Below are positions 24,265 through 34,929 of a stretch of 64,000 nucleotides of DNA, in pieces. Positions within the stretch are counted from its first letter, which is position 1. Every line of letters starts with the position of its first letter. The position numbers were made by a program, and so were the translations under genes. The notes below the pieces were generated by a model. The model had not been told where the DNA came from. It saw only the letters and a program-made list of their open reading frames with translations, and did not search any database. The stretch covers positions 558,001-622,000 of the forward strand of contig JAHQIY010000009.1 in the NCBI GenBank assembly GCA_019054805.1, given 5' to 3'. The DNA is from Brachionus manjavacas. Taxonomy: Eukaryota > Rotifera > Eurotatoria > Ploima > Brachionidae.

Positions 24265-24474
24265 TAATACACATTTTTTTTTACTATTTTGGGCCAAAAA
24301 AGGTACTTAACTGAAAGTAGTTTTTCTAAGCTTCAATATAAGCATAAATTTGTTAAGAAAAAAAAAATTTTTAATTGTCTAATTCTACGGCAAAATTTAC
24401 ATAGAAATCCGGCAACCTCCTTTATTATTAAAATCAATAAGATAAAATAAAAAAAAGGATTATATAATGAAAAA

Positions 24475-24790
24475 AAAATTAATTTTTTATTTTAATTTAT
24501 TTGTTTTATCTGTGCCAAGCTAAAACTCCTTCAGATTATAAAAAGAAAAAATTAAAACAAAATAAAAATAAAAAAATAATGTTAAACAAGATAAAATAAA
24601 AAAAAAAGTTAAAATATAATAAAAAGAAAATTAAAATTGATAAATGGTGAATAAGAGGTGACATGTGCAAAGTGTTTAAGTATTGAACAGTTCAGGAAAG
24701 AAAGAAGAAATAGTAAGGCCAACAAAACTGTGAGAAATGTGGCGATTAGATTTTTCGAGATTATTGGCCTAAATGTTTGAGGCAAAATCA
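24475..24790 (-). repeat. 3' end of LINE family A, truncated copy
   Basis: On the minus strand it ends CTGAAGGAGTTTTAGCTTGG…ACAGATAAAACAAATAAA. That is the same terminus as the LINE at 54,313 (CTGAAGGAGCTCTTGCTCGG). Further in, GAAAGAAAGAAGAAATAGTAAGG matches the 54.5-kb copy almost exactly. Only the 3' UTR is present: a 5'-truncated insertion. Confidence 0.75.
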
Positions 24791-24899
24791 ATCATATTAT
24801 TACAATTTGTACTTTTTTTTCAAGAATATTTGAATTAAAATAAATTTTTCTTCAACTCTTTTTACTCATTTTATTAAAATTAAGAAAGCATAATTAAGC

Positions 24900-25056
24900 T
24901 TACTGACATGTCAGTAATGTCGAAGCAAAAATTTCGAAAGAATGTCAATTTTAGGCTATTTTCGACATTAGCGACATGTCATTTTTAAAACCAGTGTTCG
25001 ATATTTAATGACATGTCACAATAGTTTGGTATCCGAACATTGTGACATGTCACTAA
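24900..25056. repeat. Subterminal GACATGTC palindromes of the DDE/SWIM transposon
   Basis: The palindrome GACATGTC occurs near 24,905, 24,974, 25,010 and 25,043 at the right end, with one more at about 20,765 plus a variant (GATATGTC) at about 20,788 at the left end. Several have flanks TGACATGTCA. Repeated subterminal palindromes of this kind are typical of transposase-binding sites; that function is inferred. Confidence 0.6.
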
Positions 25057-25079
25057 AATCGAGATTATACGTTAATAAA

Positions 25080-25962
25080 AAAATTAATTGATATTTTTTA
25101 ATAAATACTGCATTTTCGAAACTTTATTTGTTTACTTCATTTACAGAAAAAATTTCCAAATAAAGTAAATATTCGAGGATGAGCACTTAAAACACCAAAA
25201 AAATAACTAGCTTTGTAGTTTTAATTTAATTTTTTTTTTTTTGCCGATGCGGTTGCAACATAGGATTTATTCATTTTTTCATTGTTTAGTAAAAAAAATA
25301 TATTTAAGTTTTTTCATTATTTTACAGATGAATTACTTTATTTTGTATCACTTTTATTAATTTTGTTTATTTTGCTTAAACAAATTTCAAAACAATTAAA
25401 TAAATTTGGTAAATTTTTTATCAATAGTAATAGTCTTTTTTATTAAAATTTTTGGCATGTTTTATTAAATTTTTTATTGGAAAATATTAAGCGCCATAAA
25501 CTACTTCAATTACTTTGTCACTTAGCAGAAAGTTTTTTTTCTCATTCTGCTCACAAAAAAACTTGATCAAAGGTTTGTTCATAATTAAATTAAATAAAAA
25601 TTAATAACTGTGCTTTGAAAGGGATTCAACTGCTTGTCAAAATTTAATCTTTAAATTTCATCAATTTATTTAAGATTCATTTATAAATTGTTGTAAAAAC
25701 AAAAATGTCCCAAAAAATTAAGATTTTTGGCATCTTTTTTTTTTTTTGTGGTTTTGGAACTTAATATTTTTTAAAAGAGATTTTTTATTATTTGCAAAAA
25801 TCTTAATCATTAAGTCTATCATTAAATATTCTATTTTAAAAAAACCGATGGAATAAAAGTAATTCTTGAAAAAAAGTTTTTTGAAAAATTTCTAAAAAGA
25901 ATAATTGCTTCAATTTTATTAAAATTAACCAAAAATTAAATAAATAAAATAAATTGAAATAT
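25080..25962. other. Intergenic AT-rich DNA
   Basis: Nothing supportable as a gene; it contains the 3' flank of the minus-strand gene ending at 25,963. Confidence 0.5.
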
Positions 25963-27098
25963 TCATCTACGGCAGACTTCTCTGCGGGCATTTGTTTTTG
26001 ATTTAAGTTCTCTGGTCATGTTTGGTGATCGTACGGGAGTTGAATTTCTGGGTGCATTTCTTCTCGAGTCCTTATGGTCTTTGAAGTCTTGACGGGAACT
26101 CGAGCTTGTGTTTCGTTTGTGCTTGAGCTTTTCATCGTGTCTGTCCGATTTTTGCCTGCGGTGACGCTCGTCATTGATCGATTCATCGTCAAAAGATTCT
26201 TCATTTCTGTGCTTGGATTTTGGCGGCCGTGGTGGTAGATTAGATGGAGGCTTTGGTCTTGGCGGCAGGTGAGTCGATCGTTTGGACGGAGAAGCACTAA
26301 AACTTTCATCTTCAAAATCCCGATGTCTTGAGGATTTTTTTACATTTGTCGAAATACTTGAACAACTGGTCGCTGGACTGAAAGGTCTGGGCGGCGGAGG
26401 CCGCTTGGGCGGAGGTGGCCGAGCAGGCGATGAAGGTATCTTTGCACTCGTTTTGTCCTTGGAACGAGACTTTTTTTCAACATGTCTAGAAGACGATCTT
26501 TTGTCTCTTTCGCCACTTTGATGCTCACTGCGTCTGTGTGGACGCTTTGGAACCTCTTCTTCGGACATGTTGCTTGAAGAAAAAGTCATTGAGGCTTGAG
26601 AGCCAGTCTCGGAATTGATGCCTTTGGATGAGACTTTTTTGCGGTGATTTGAGGGTCTGTCCGAACCGATGCTCTCGTCTGGGTCTTCCTTATCATGATG
26701 AATGGCTTTGTTTATGAATTTGGATGAAGAATTGGTAAAATTTTTTAGTTTGTTTCCTATTTTTAGGTCCCTGACCATTTTGGTGACTCCCGTAAGTGCT
26801 TTGGCAGTCTCCGAACTAGTGTACATTTTTTTGCATCTAGAAATCAGTTTTGACTCGTGTTTTTGGTTCGTTGAAGCAGCATCGGCCTCGTCGGGCACCT
26901 GGTCTCCGACAACATGTGACTCGTCCATGCTGGATAGATTTCTTGATCTATTTTTCTTTAATTTAGACGATGAGCTAGTCGTTCTTTTATTTATTTGACT
27001 ATTTAGACTAATCTTTAGATTATCTTGGTCATCTTCGTCAAACTCTTCACTAATGATAGCATGTGTGGCTAAGAGTTGCTTTTGTTGCTTTTGGCTAG
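25963..27098 (-). CDS. Unrecognised disordered, proline/serine-rich protein, last exon (5' exons not found)
   Basis: A 1,136-nt open exon on the minus strand starts at an acceptor (…TTTTTTAAG|CT at 27,099-27,101). It encodes about 378 residues to a TGA/TAG-free end at 25,963. An internal ATG at 26,928 exists, but coding-looking sequence (QKQQKQLLATHAIISEEFDE) continues 57 codons upstream to the acceptor, so the real start lies in an exon to the right that I could not identify. A central segment (ETAKALTGVTKMVRDLKIGN) looks helical and basic. The rest is low-complexity: Ser/Arg/Lys-rich with two proline clusters, RPPPPKRPPPPRPF and LPPRPKPPSNLPPRPPK, the second matching SH3-ligand PxxP patterns. 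No catalytic or membrane domain. A cytoskeletal or signalling scaffold is possible but unproven. Confidence 0.75.
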
Positions 27099-28600
27099 CT
27101 TAAAAAATTAGATTTAATACCTACAATTTTGAATATTGGGTCTTAAATGACAAAATTGATTAACATTTTTTTGATAATGTAATCAATAAAATCAAGACAT
27201 TTGAGACAATGGTTTATTGATACAATTTGATTGAACTTGGTTAATTTTTCTGGATGAAATTTTGAATTTAAAATTTTTTTTGATTTCACTCAACCGTGAA
27301 TAAAAATTTTTGGAAAATTAAAATAAATAAAATTGTATTTATTGAATAAAATTTAGAGTTTTAAAGAAAATTTTTAATTTTCTAGTTAAAATTAATTTGG
27401 TATTTCTTTGATTTTGAGTTAAACTGAATTAATTTTTTAAGTAATTTTAAATGATTGATGGTTTTAACGATTTTAAATGCTAATTCAAATATTTATTTGG
27501 GTTTTAAAAATTTAAATATGAACCTATTTAAATAAACTTAAAATTAAAAAAAAAGTTAAATCAAGCAATTTAAAAAAATTAAAATATTATTTGAAAACTA
27601 CACAAAATTGTAAACGACAAGTTTTTTTTTTAATCTTTTAAAACCAATTTTCTTGTTTTCAAAACTTATTCACAAAATAATACTTAACACAGTGCTGATT
27701 AGTTAATAGGATTTTTCGGAGTCTTACTTTTAAAGATTTACGTTTAAATTTTTTAAATATTTTTCACGAATCTTCCACAAAATAAAATTCTAGCAAAATT
27801 AAATTTTTTATCACAAATTTTCTTAAAATTTCTATTATTTTTATGAAAAAGAAAAATAAATCATAATCTTATGGTTTTATCATAATCTTATGGTTTTATC
27901 ATAATCTTATGGTTTTATTAAATTAGTTTAAAAAAAAAACTGGTAGATTTTCCAAATTTAGACTTCTTTTAAAATAGAATATATTTTTTATTAATATTTT
28001 TAAAAAATTTAGAATTTTTTATAAAGAAATAATGATAATAATAAAAAAAAAAATTTTAACTAGTCCGAGTTAAATTTAGAATCAAGGGTGGTCTATACAT
28101 TTACTAAAACTTCATTAATTATCATTCAAATTCGTTTCAATTTCATTATTCTTTTTATTTTATTTTATTTTCTTATTATTTTTTTTCTTTTCTGATGAAC
28201 TATCAAAATTTCCAGATATTTAATTCTTAATTGAAGCTTTAAAAATAATTAGGTTCGCTTATATTTAATTTATAATACTCAAATCTTATTTTCTCATTGA
28301 CATTCAATTTTTTCTTTTCACTAAGGACCTGAATATACTAAAATTATACACATTAGCAATGATTAATAAACTGAATTAAATTTCATAATATTTTATAAGA
28401 AAGCGCGTAATATAATTAATACCCATTTTTTTATTAAAAAATACCAAAAATTTAATAATACATCCATATGTCAAATAAAAAATATTTGTTTTAATGATCT
28501 TATAATAAATTGATAAAAAAATTATCAATTTTACTGATTTTCTACTTAATTGATTAAAAGTATACTTTTTTAAATTAAAAAACACCTAAATTATTCTTTT
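27099..28600. other. AT-rich DNA, probably intron/upstream region of the preceding minus gene
   Basis: About 1.5 kb with no exon that can be linked to the 27,098 acceptor. It contains one perfect short tandem repeat (27,861-27,917). Confidence 0.5.
27861..27917. repeat. Three perfect 19-bp tandem repeats
   Basis: Unit TCATAATCTTATGGTTTTA repeated three times without a mismatch. A small minisatellite, not part of a gene. Confidence 0.95.
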
Positions 28601-28930
28601 TGGCTCAAACACTTCAAGTGCAATCATGTTGTTTCGTGTTCGTTTAGACTCCAGTTACTGGATTTCAGCTCAATTGACTTGGATTTGCCGATACAAAAAA
28701 ACAAAAAAGAGGTGCTCCTGTTAAAACTCTAAAAAGTCTTCAAATTCAAACGTCTGATCTAAGAGAACCAGAAGAAAAATTGATATTCGACGTTGATGAA
28801 TCAGTTCCAGGACAAAGTAGCAAGCGACAAAAAACTACGGAAAGTTTGAGTAAAAAAATAGTAAGCCTTTATAAAAAAAATTGTATTATTTTTGACCAAA
28901 AAATAAATGTAAACAAAAAAAAAAGTAACT
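28601..28930 (+). pseudogene. MULE-like transposase C-terminus (SWIM finger tail), frameshifted
   Basis: One frame gives HFKCNHVVSCSFRLQLLDFS, the last Cys-x-His half of a SWIM finger with the helix after it, followed by DLPIQ. A one-base slip in an A-run leads to the frame KKQKRGAPVKTLKSLQIQ, matching the PI..KRKRG.PAK..KAL..Q tail typical of MULE-family transposases, and on into an acidic/Ser end (DVDESVPGQSSKRQK). No upstream transposase is left. A donor-like GTAAGC follows at 28,861 but is probably incidental. Confidence 0.65.
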
Positions 28931-29876
28931 AGTTAAAAAAAAAAAATTTGAGTAATTTTTTGTTCTTTTTAGTATTTTTTTTTTATTTGGTAATAAATAT
29001 ATTTTTTTGTGGTTTATCTATTAAAAATATTATGCAATATATTATTTATTATGATTTAATAAATTTATGGTAATTTTTATTAAAACAATGATATTTTTTA
29101 TTAAATATATGATATGAAAGTGCTAACGTCTATAAGAAAGTAATTTATTAAATATATCTCTAATGAAGTGATTTATATTACATTTTTAAAATATTGAGTT
29201 TTATTTTAATTTTTTTTGGAGAAATTTTACATAAGTTATTGGAAATTATGGTAATTAAAATCTTTTAATTAAACAATTTTCATGTTTGTAATTTTACCTA
29301 AAATCGCCGGAGTTTTCATTAATTTTGATAAAATCCATTTCTTAAAATTACTACTATAAATAGATTCAAAATCTCAATTTAAGTAAAAATTAAATTGATT
29401 GAAGTAAAAATTAATTTAATAATAAATTTTTCGAATTTTTGGATAAAACAAAATATTTCGTAAAATTACGTGTTTATTTTTTCAATTTTAAAGGCATTGC
29501 CTTAGCCAGTTGCATTGGAAAATAAAGATGAGTTTTAGTTTTTAAAAACTTTTCTGTCATTCAAAAATCTAAACATTTTAAGCTTTTATTTTTAATAATT
29601 CATAGAATTAGAAAGAAAAAATTCCAGAATTTTTTTGAGTCAAGCCATGACTTAAACTTGACAACATTAATTTTTATCGGATAGGAAGGGAAAAAATAAT
29701 TTCTGAGAAAAATTTTCAAGTCGTAAGATTTCAAAAATTAGATAGAATCCATGTTGATCAATGTTGTGCAAAAGAACCGTTCTGTTAAAAATTTAGACTT
29801 GATTCTCTTTTTTAAAAAGTATCACCCATTTTTTTACTGATTCGGTATATTTTTGAAATCTAATTTTAAGTAATAA

Positions 29877-30230
29877 TAATAATAATAATAATAAAAAGCT
29901 ACAGCAAGCGAGCTTGCGGAGATGACTTACTCGGAAGCCATCTATGGTAGCTAATTGCGCAAAAATCGAGAGATAAATTAAGGAACTACAATGAAAGTAA
30001 CAGAGACGAAACTGAGGTACAAGACGAATACGAGAGATTATACAGATTAATGTGATTAAGTAGATTAAAAGTAATTCAAAAAATTAGTCATGAATAAGAA
30101 ATAAATAAAAAATGAATTAAATAATGGTTCAATAGTATAAAAAAAAAAAAAAAAAATTTGCTAAATAAATGAAAGTTAAGAAGACTTAAATTGTAATAGA
30201 TTGTTACATGTGTTCCAGCATTTATTTTTT
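29877..30230 (-). repeat. LINE 3' end with (TTA)n tail, second copy
   Basis: The minus strand ends …GCTTGCTGTAGCT followed by about eight TTA units, as at 7,090-7,122 on +. Upstream (30,155-30,215), AAATGAAAGTTAAGAAGACTT resembles the 3' UTR of the LINE at 54.4 kb. A/T homopolymers at about 30,139 and 30,228 fit repeated insertion. No RT coding sequence is present. Confidence 0.55.
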
Positions 30231-31548
30231 TTTTTTTTTTTTAACATTTAATTAAATTTACAAATTTAAAATAAAGATAGGAAATTTCTAATATATAGTT
30301 ACAAGAATGTATATAAAGAAAGGTTAGACGTTAACCAGTTATGAAGTACAGGCCGAATTATAGGCATCGTAGTGGTTCTTGAATTGGTTAACCGAGGTAG
30401 CAATTTTAAGTTATAATAATAAATAAAAATTTTGGAAATCTCATTTAACTTTTTTAAAATTTTTAAAACCCAAAAAACCTTCCATGGCAAAAACATTGTC
30501 TAAATATATTTTTCAATAACATTTGAAACAATAATGATACCATTTACGAAAAACTACGTAATCTAAGAAAACCAAAAACCTCGTCAAGTAAATGTCTTTA
30601 TCAAAATCTTCCAATTTCCAATTTTTCTTGAAGAGAATTAAACGATTCATTTAAGTTTATCATATTTTTTCGTAATTAAAAATTTACGACATAGACTCTA
30701 TTTTTTTATTAAATTAAATGTATTTGTGAATAATACAAAAAATATCAAATAATACAATTATAAATTGAATTTTCTCAATTATTATGAAATCATTTGAAAA
30801 CTATACTTCCTGGAGAAAAAATAAGCACATTTTTAGAAAGCTCGTTAAATTCTCTCCAGGTTTATAAAAATATAAGATTATTCAACTTTCACGAAAAATA
30901 TAAATTTTGAAGAAAAAATAGATTAATTTTCAAAAAATAGAGAAAAATTCAAACTAAATGACAAATTAAAACTTTTAAAAATGTTTTCGCTTTGCAAAAA
31001 AAATGGGAATCAGATTATTTTAAAATATTGGGGGTCAGAGTTTTGTAGGACCTCTTTTTTTTAAACTCTTTTGATTTCAATATAAAAATTTTAAAGTGAA
31101 GTCAAATGACTTTGAAATAAAAAAAAATAAAAAATAACCAAATATAAAAGTCTTTTTATTTCTTCTTTTACTTCAAAATATCAAACAATTAACAAAATAT
31201 TAAGCCTGCTTTGGACACATTGAGAAAGAAAAAATTTCATTATAAAAATTTTACCATTTATTAAACCAAAATTTATCTAAGTCTATTAATGTGGTTAAAT
31301 GCAGATTAATTCGATTATAAAGTTTAAAAAAAGGGAAAAAAAGCTAAATTATGTCTAAAATTTTTTTTCAAAAATATTTAACTTCAAATTTAAGGATTAA
31401 GAAACAGGAAAACTAAGATGACTAAGAACACTGAATACAAACACAAGTTTAATTCTTAAAATTTGTATTTTTTAACTGTAAAATACATAAATGTATATAT
31501 TTGTGAAAAAAACAAATTTTTTATTTAAAATAAGGCCATCAATTAATG
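30231..31548. other. AT-rich DNA without supported features
   Basis: A 65-codon minus-strand open frame at 30,299-30,496 has no ATG-proximal homology or splice context I can support. Nothing else seen. Confidence 0.4.
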
Positions 31549-32155
31549 GACTGACAAAAAAAATTAAATTTTACTGACAAAAAAACTACATATGATGACA
31601 ATAAATTAATTTACTGATAAAATAATGATTTGAGTGAAAAAATACTTTTTTGACTATTTAATTATTTTTACAAAAAATTAATGATTTTGAGGCCACAATA
31701 AAAATCAAAATCTTGAACTATAGCACCAAAATCAGAAGGAAGCTCCAGACGATTATGACAAACCGCTTTGTCCAAGTCTCATCATCAAGCTAGAGTCAAC
31801 TATGAGAAAACGTCACAACTTAAGTTCATTCCGTACTTAATCTTAGAGAATTAAATTACTAAATAGCTTTCTTTTTTTTTCCTTATTCACTTCTTGTGAA
31901 GCATAGGGTCATTTCTTTTGATTTCCACTCAAGTCGAACTAAATAGCTTAATTAGAACTAAAATAAAATAAAATAAAAATGAATAAAATTTTGTCAGTGC
32001 AAAATTATTAAATAGTCATCTCAATATAAATAAATTTGTCAGTCGTTTGGTTTTTTTGTCAGAATAATTAGTTTACTATTGTCAGCTAAAATAGATTAAA
32101 TTAGTCACCACTTTTAGTTATTTTTGTCATCTTAAAAAAAATTAAATTTGTCACC
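31549..32155. mobile_element. Element with TGACAAA-array termini, copy 1
   Basis: The left end carries repeated CTGACAAAA / ATGACAAT / CTGATAAAA strings in one orientation. The right end carries TTTGTCA / TTAGTCA / TTGTCAG strings in the other, at 15-30-bp spacing. A nearly identical sequence recurs at 42,015-42,890 and an inverted fragment at 58,185-58,320, so this is a mobile family. The interior (31,690-31,860) is conserved between copies, including CAGAAGGAAGCTCCAGACGA, but no protein could be recognised. Copy 1 has gained a retroposed insert at 31,870-31,937. Confidence 0.75.
31870..31937 (-). mobile_element. 68-bp retroposed fragment with oligo(A) and 12-bp target duplication
   Basis: The insert is absent from the homologous element at 42.3 kb. 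It is flanked by perfect copies of ACTAAATAGCTT (31,858-31,869 and 31,938-31,949). On the minus strand it ends in a run of about 9-10 A after …GAAGTGAATAAGG. An oligo(A) end plus a 12-bp duplication is the signature of LINE-driven retroposition of a short transcript fragment. The parent transcript is not identified. Confidence 0.72.
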
Positions 32156-32311
32156 CCCAAAAATTTAATATCCTCAGTTTTTTTTATTTAAATTTTAAAA
32201 TTAATTTCTTAATTTTTTTTTCTAGTATAAGCTGATATCAGCTAATTTGAGCAAAGGGCAATAAAAATGATCTAAACTGATAGCTAATATCATTTGATAT
32301 TTTGGAAAACA

Positions 32312-34926
32312 TTATTTTTTTAAATTATACTTTTTTAGCTCATATCTAGATGATTCTTCAAATCTAATATAATTTCCAATCTTTTTTTCTACTAAAAGGA
32401 TGAATACAAAGTTTCCGGACTGAGGATGAATCGAAAAGAGACCCTTCGAAGTTTTGGTGTGTCCAAAAGCAGCATGTCTGACTATGCGACGACAAAACAT
32501 AAAAAAGCCTACAAAAATAGCTTACCCAATTCGGCTTTGTGTTGCATTTTTCTCATGTTAGTTCTCTCTTTCAAATTAGTCAAATCAATTTTCAAACTCT
32601 TGTCCTTTTTTTTGAGCAAATTCTTGATCTTGTTAATGTCGCTCTTTTCCAATGTAAGCTTTAGGGCATTTTGTTCAGTCTTTGCCGCTTTTGGATTGGG
32701 ATTGCTTTTGGAACCGACTGGGTCCGAGTCTCTGTGGGCCTTTACGGCCGGCGTTGTATTCACTCCGTTGCGGGTTCGACCAACCCGATTGTTGAAAATG
32801 GTGCTGAAATTGGGCTCAGAGCGTGCAGTGCGGATTTTTTCACCCTTGTCCATCAACTTGGTTCTGTAGCTAATTTTGTCATTGTCCGAAAACCTGCCTC
32901 TAGTTCGTACCAAAGTTTCCAAATCGAATTTAGGATCTTTTTCCATTCGCTTCAAAATAGTGAACCATTCATTGTATAAAATTTTTCTCTCCGGACTTTT
33001 GAGCTTGGCAATAGCAGCTATGTTTTTTTTGAATATCAAATTGGAGGTCGAGTCATGTGACGACTCTTGGGTATAGTCGTAAATCTGCTGCAATATTTCC
33101 GAATTTTTCTGGGACAAATTTCTACCTTGAGCATTGCGCTCCACTCTTTGCTTTTCCCTATTTTTGTGCTTGATGGCCGCCTGACGCTGCTCCAAGTCGG
33201 TTATTTCGTTGTAGAAATGGTCGGGGTTGAGTTTGCGCGGCGATTTTTTTTTGTTCAAAAAATTCTCATTCTCATAGTTTGGCTCATTTTTTTTCTCTTT
33301 TTTGGCACCAGCATCCAAATGTGGCCTTTTGGCCTCGTGCGGCATCACATTGGCATACAGCTTGCTCGCGGTCTTGGAAATTTCCGAGCCCGACTCAGAA
33401 ATGTCCAACTGAGGAGTTTTGCTCCTTTTTTTGCTCACCTTTTCCATAAACTGACGCTTCTTGTTGATCAAAAACTGCTTGCTAGAATAAAGCCTTGACT
33501 TGGCCGGCTCGACCTCTTCACACTTGGACACTTCGCCCTGGGCCAACTTTTCCAGCAAATCAAACCAACGCTTCACTTGGTTCTTGCTTATCCTATTGCC
33601 CTTTTTCGAGTACATTAGCGGAAATTCTTCCGACTCTACTGTTTGGTTCAAATTGCCAATGACCATGTCCAACAACTGGTCGCAGGACTCCGCGTCCAAA
33701 TTTTGCCACGGTATGTGCGCTTTGGACACCAGTTTCAAATTGTCTTTGTCAAGCGCTGATTTGCTCAGCATTTCTTCTTGGTCCTCTTCGTCCTGTTCGT
33801 CATAGACCAGCTCTTCGGCTTGGTCAATTTTTTTGAACAACTCAGCGTCCAGTGGCTTTTTGAGCGGACTGGTCTTTTTTTTCAGCGTCAAGTTTTTAAT
33901 TTCACTAAAGTATTTTTGGAAGAGGTTTTTTTGGGCGCGAGCACTAGGCTGATGGTCAGCGAATGTGAGCGACTGGCTCAAGTTGGACAAGTCCTTAATG
34001 ATTTCACACTTGGAATTTTTGATCAATTCCTCTTCGAATTTGACCAAATAGGGCTCCATTAGAACGGACTCGAGCGACGAATTCACGTTCAAGTCCGACT
34101 CGCTTGAAGTGTTTGACTTATGGGCCATGTTCAACTTTTTCCTGTCGAATATCCTCGAGCTGACTATGTAGTTGGAATTGCACAGGTCGTCACGGCTCGA
34201 TCTGTTCAGCCTGTAGTTGCTTTTGGCAAAGGACTCGTCCTCGTTGAACGAGTTCAACGAGGCCTTGGACATGGTCTTTTTGTCAAAGATGGACCTACAG
34301 GGCGAAAATTTTCTGTAGTTGAGGCTTTTTTTGCGCTTAAGCATCTTTGGTGACTTGACCTCGCGCTCACTCTGGCTAGAGGAGTCGTATTTTTTGTCCT
34401 GGACAGCAATGATAGGGGTACTGGACTTGAAGTTAAATTTTACATTTGACTCCGGAGAGGAAAGGCTTTTGGAGTCTGACTTGGGCTCGTCGTCCCCGAT
34501 CACGTAGTTCATGTCCAAGTCCATTACTTTGGACTCGAACATTTGGTCTTTTTTGGCGAAAAAGTGCAAGCTTTCGGCAGGCGGCTCCGGAAACGACTCG
34601 GATGAGCTGTGGGCGAGCTTTTTCTTGGGAAAGTTGGGCTGCTGGCTGTTGAGGTCGTAGGGGTCGGGTTCGGTTATTTTTTTGGCGCTATGGGTCGGCA
34701 GGTGCTTGCGGTGCGAGTTGGACAAGTAGGTCTCGGTGGTCGAGCCGGATATGCTGCCGAAGGCCTTGAATATTTTTCCGTCTGGTTGCCGCTTGGCCAT
34801 GGACTGGGAGCTGTGCGATGACGCAGAGGAGGCACTTGACTTGGACACTTTGCACTCCGGGTCCTCCTCTTCCTCGAGGCCGATCATTTGCATGTTTTGG
34901 AACAAAAAGCTTTGAAAATCTGCCAT
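32312..34926 (-). CDS. Unrecognised large disordered protein, two exons, 856 aa
   Basis: Exon 1 is 34,926-32,526. It ends at a strong donor (TTGG|GTAAGC), and a 44-nt intron leads to exon 2 (TAG|TCAGACAT at 32,481) in the same frame, stopping at 32,312. The start MADFQSFLFQNMQMIGLEEE has no signal peptide. Most of the protein is Ser/Lys/Asp/Glu-rich and likely disordered. Two parts look folded: about 430-490 (IPWQNLDAESCDQLLDMVIG…QVKRWFDLLEKLA) and about 660-730 (SPERKILYNEWFTILKRMEK…). Many basic RKK/KKK clusters could direct it to the nucleus or microtubules. The exon-2 segment (HAAFGHTKTSKGLFSIHPQS) is the most conserved-looking part. I do not recognise the family. GC content is higher than in its surroundings, as for the other real genes here. 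Confidence 0.85.
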
Positions 34927-34929
34927 TAT

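Larger units (their letters stand above)
20745..25071. mobile_element. DNA transposon carrying a DDE/SWIM transposase
   Basis: About 35-bp imperfect terminal inverted repeats bound the region: left …TTTAATCTCGATTTTAACGA…, right (reversed) …TATAATCTCGATTTTAGTGA…, both running into GACATGTCACA. TTAA lies immediately outside each (20,741-20,744 and 25,072-25,075). That may be the target duplication, although TTAA is frequent by chance here. Inside on the minus strand is the transposase relic 23,736-21,229. Later insertions (a CAGT..ACTG MITE at 24,022 and a LINE 3' fragment at 24,475) lie in its 5' part. The exact ends and superfamily remain to be settled. Confidence 0.65.

Noticed and set aside
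27861..27917. Tandem repeat as a possible CRISPR-like array
   Set aside because: Units are directly adjacent with no spacers; it is a simple minisatellite in a eukaryotic genome.
30299..30496. 65-codon minus-strand open frame with a Pro/Arg/Thr-rich end
   Set aside because: No family resemblance, no splice context and no supporting repeat copy in the window.
32509..34821. Plus-strand open frames of 60-147 codons within this interval
   Set aside because: They are shadows of the long minus-strand gene; its codon structure and splice signal are clearly the real ones.
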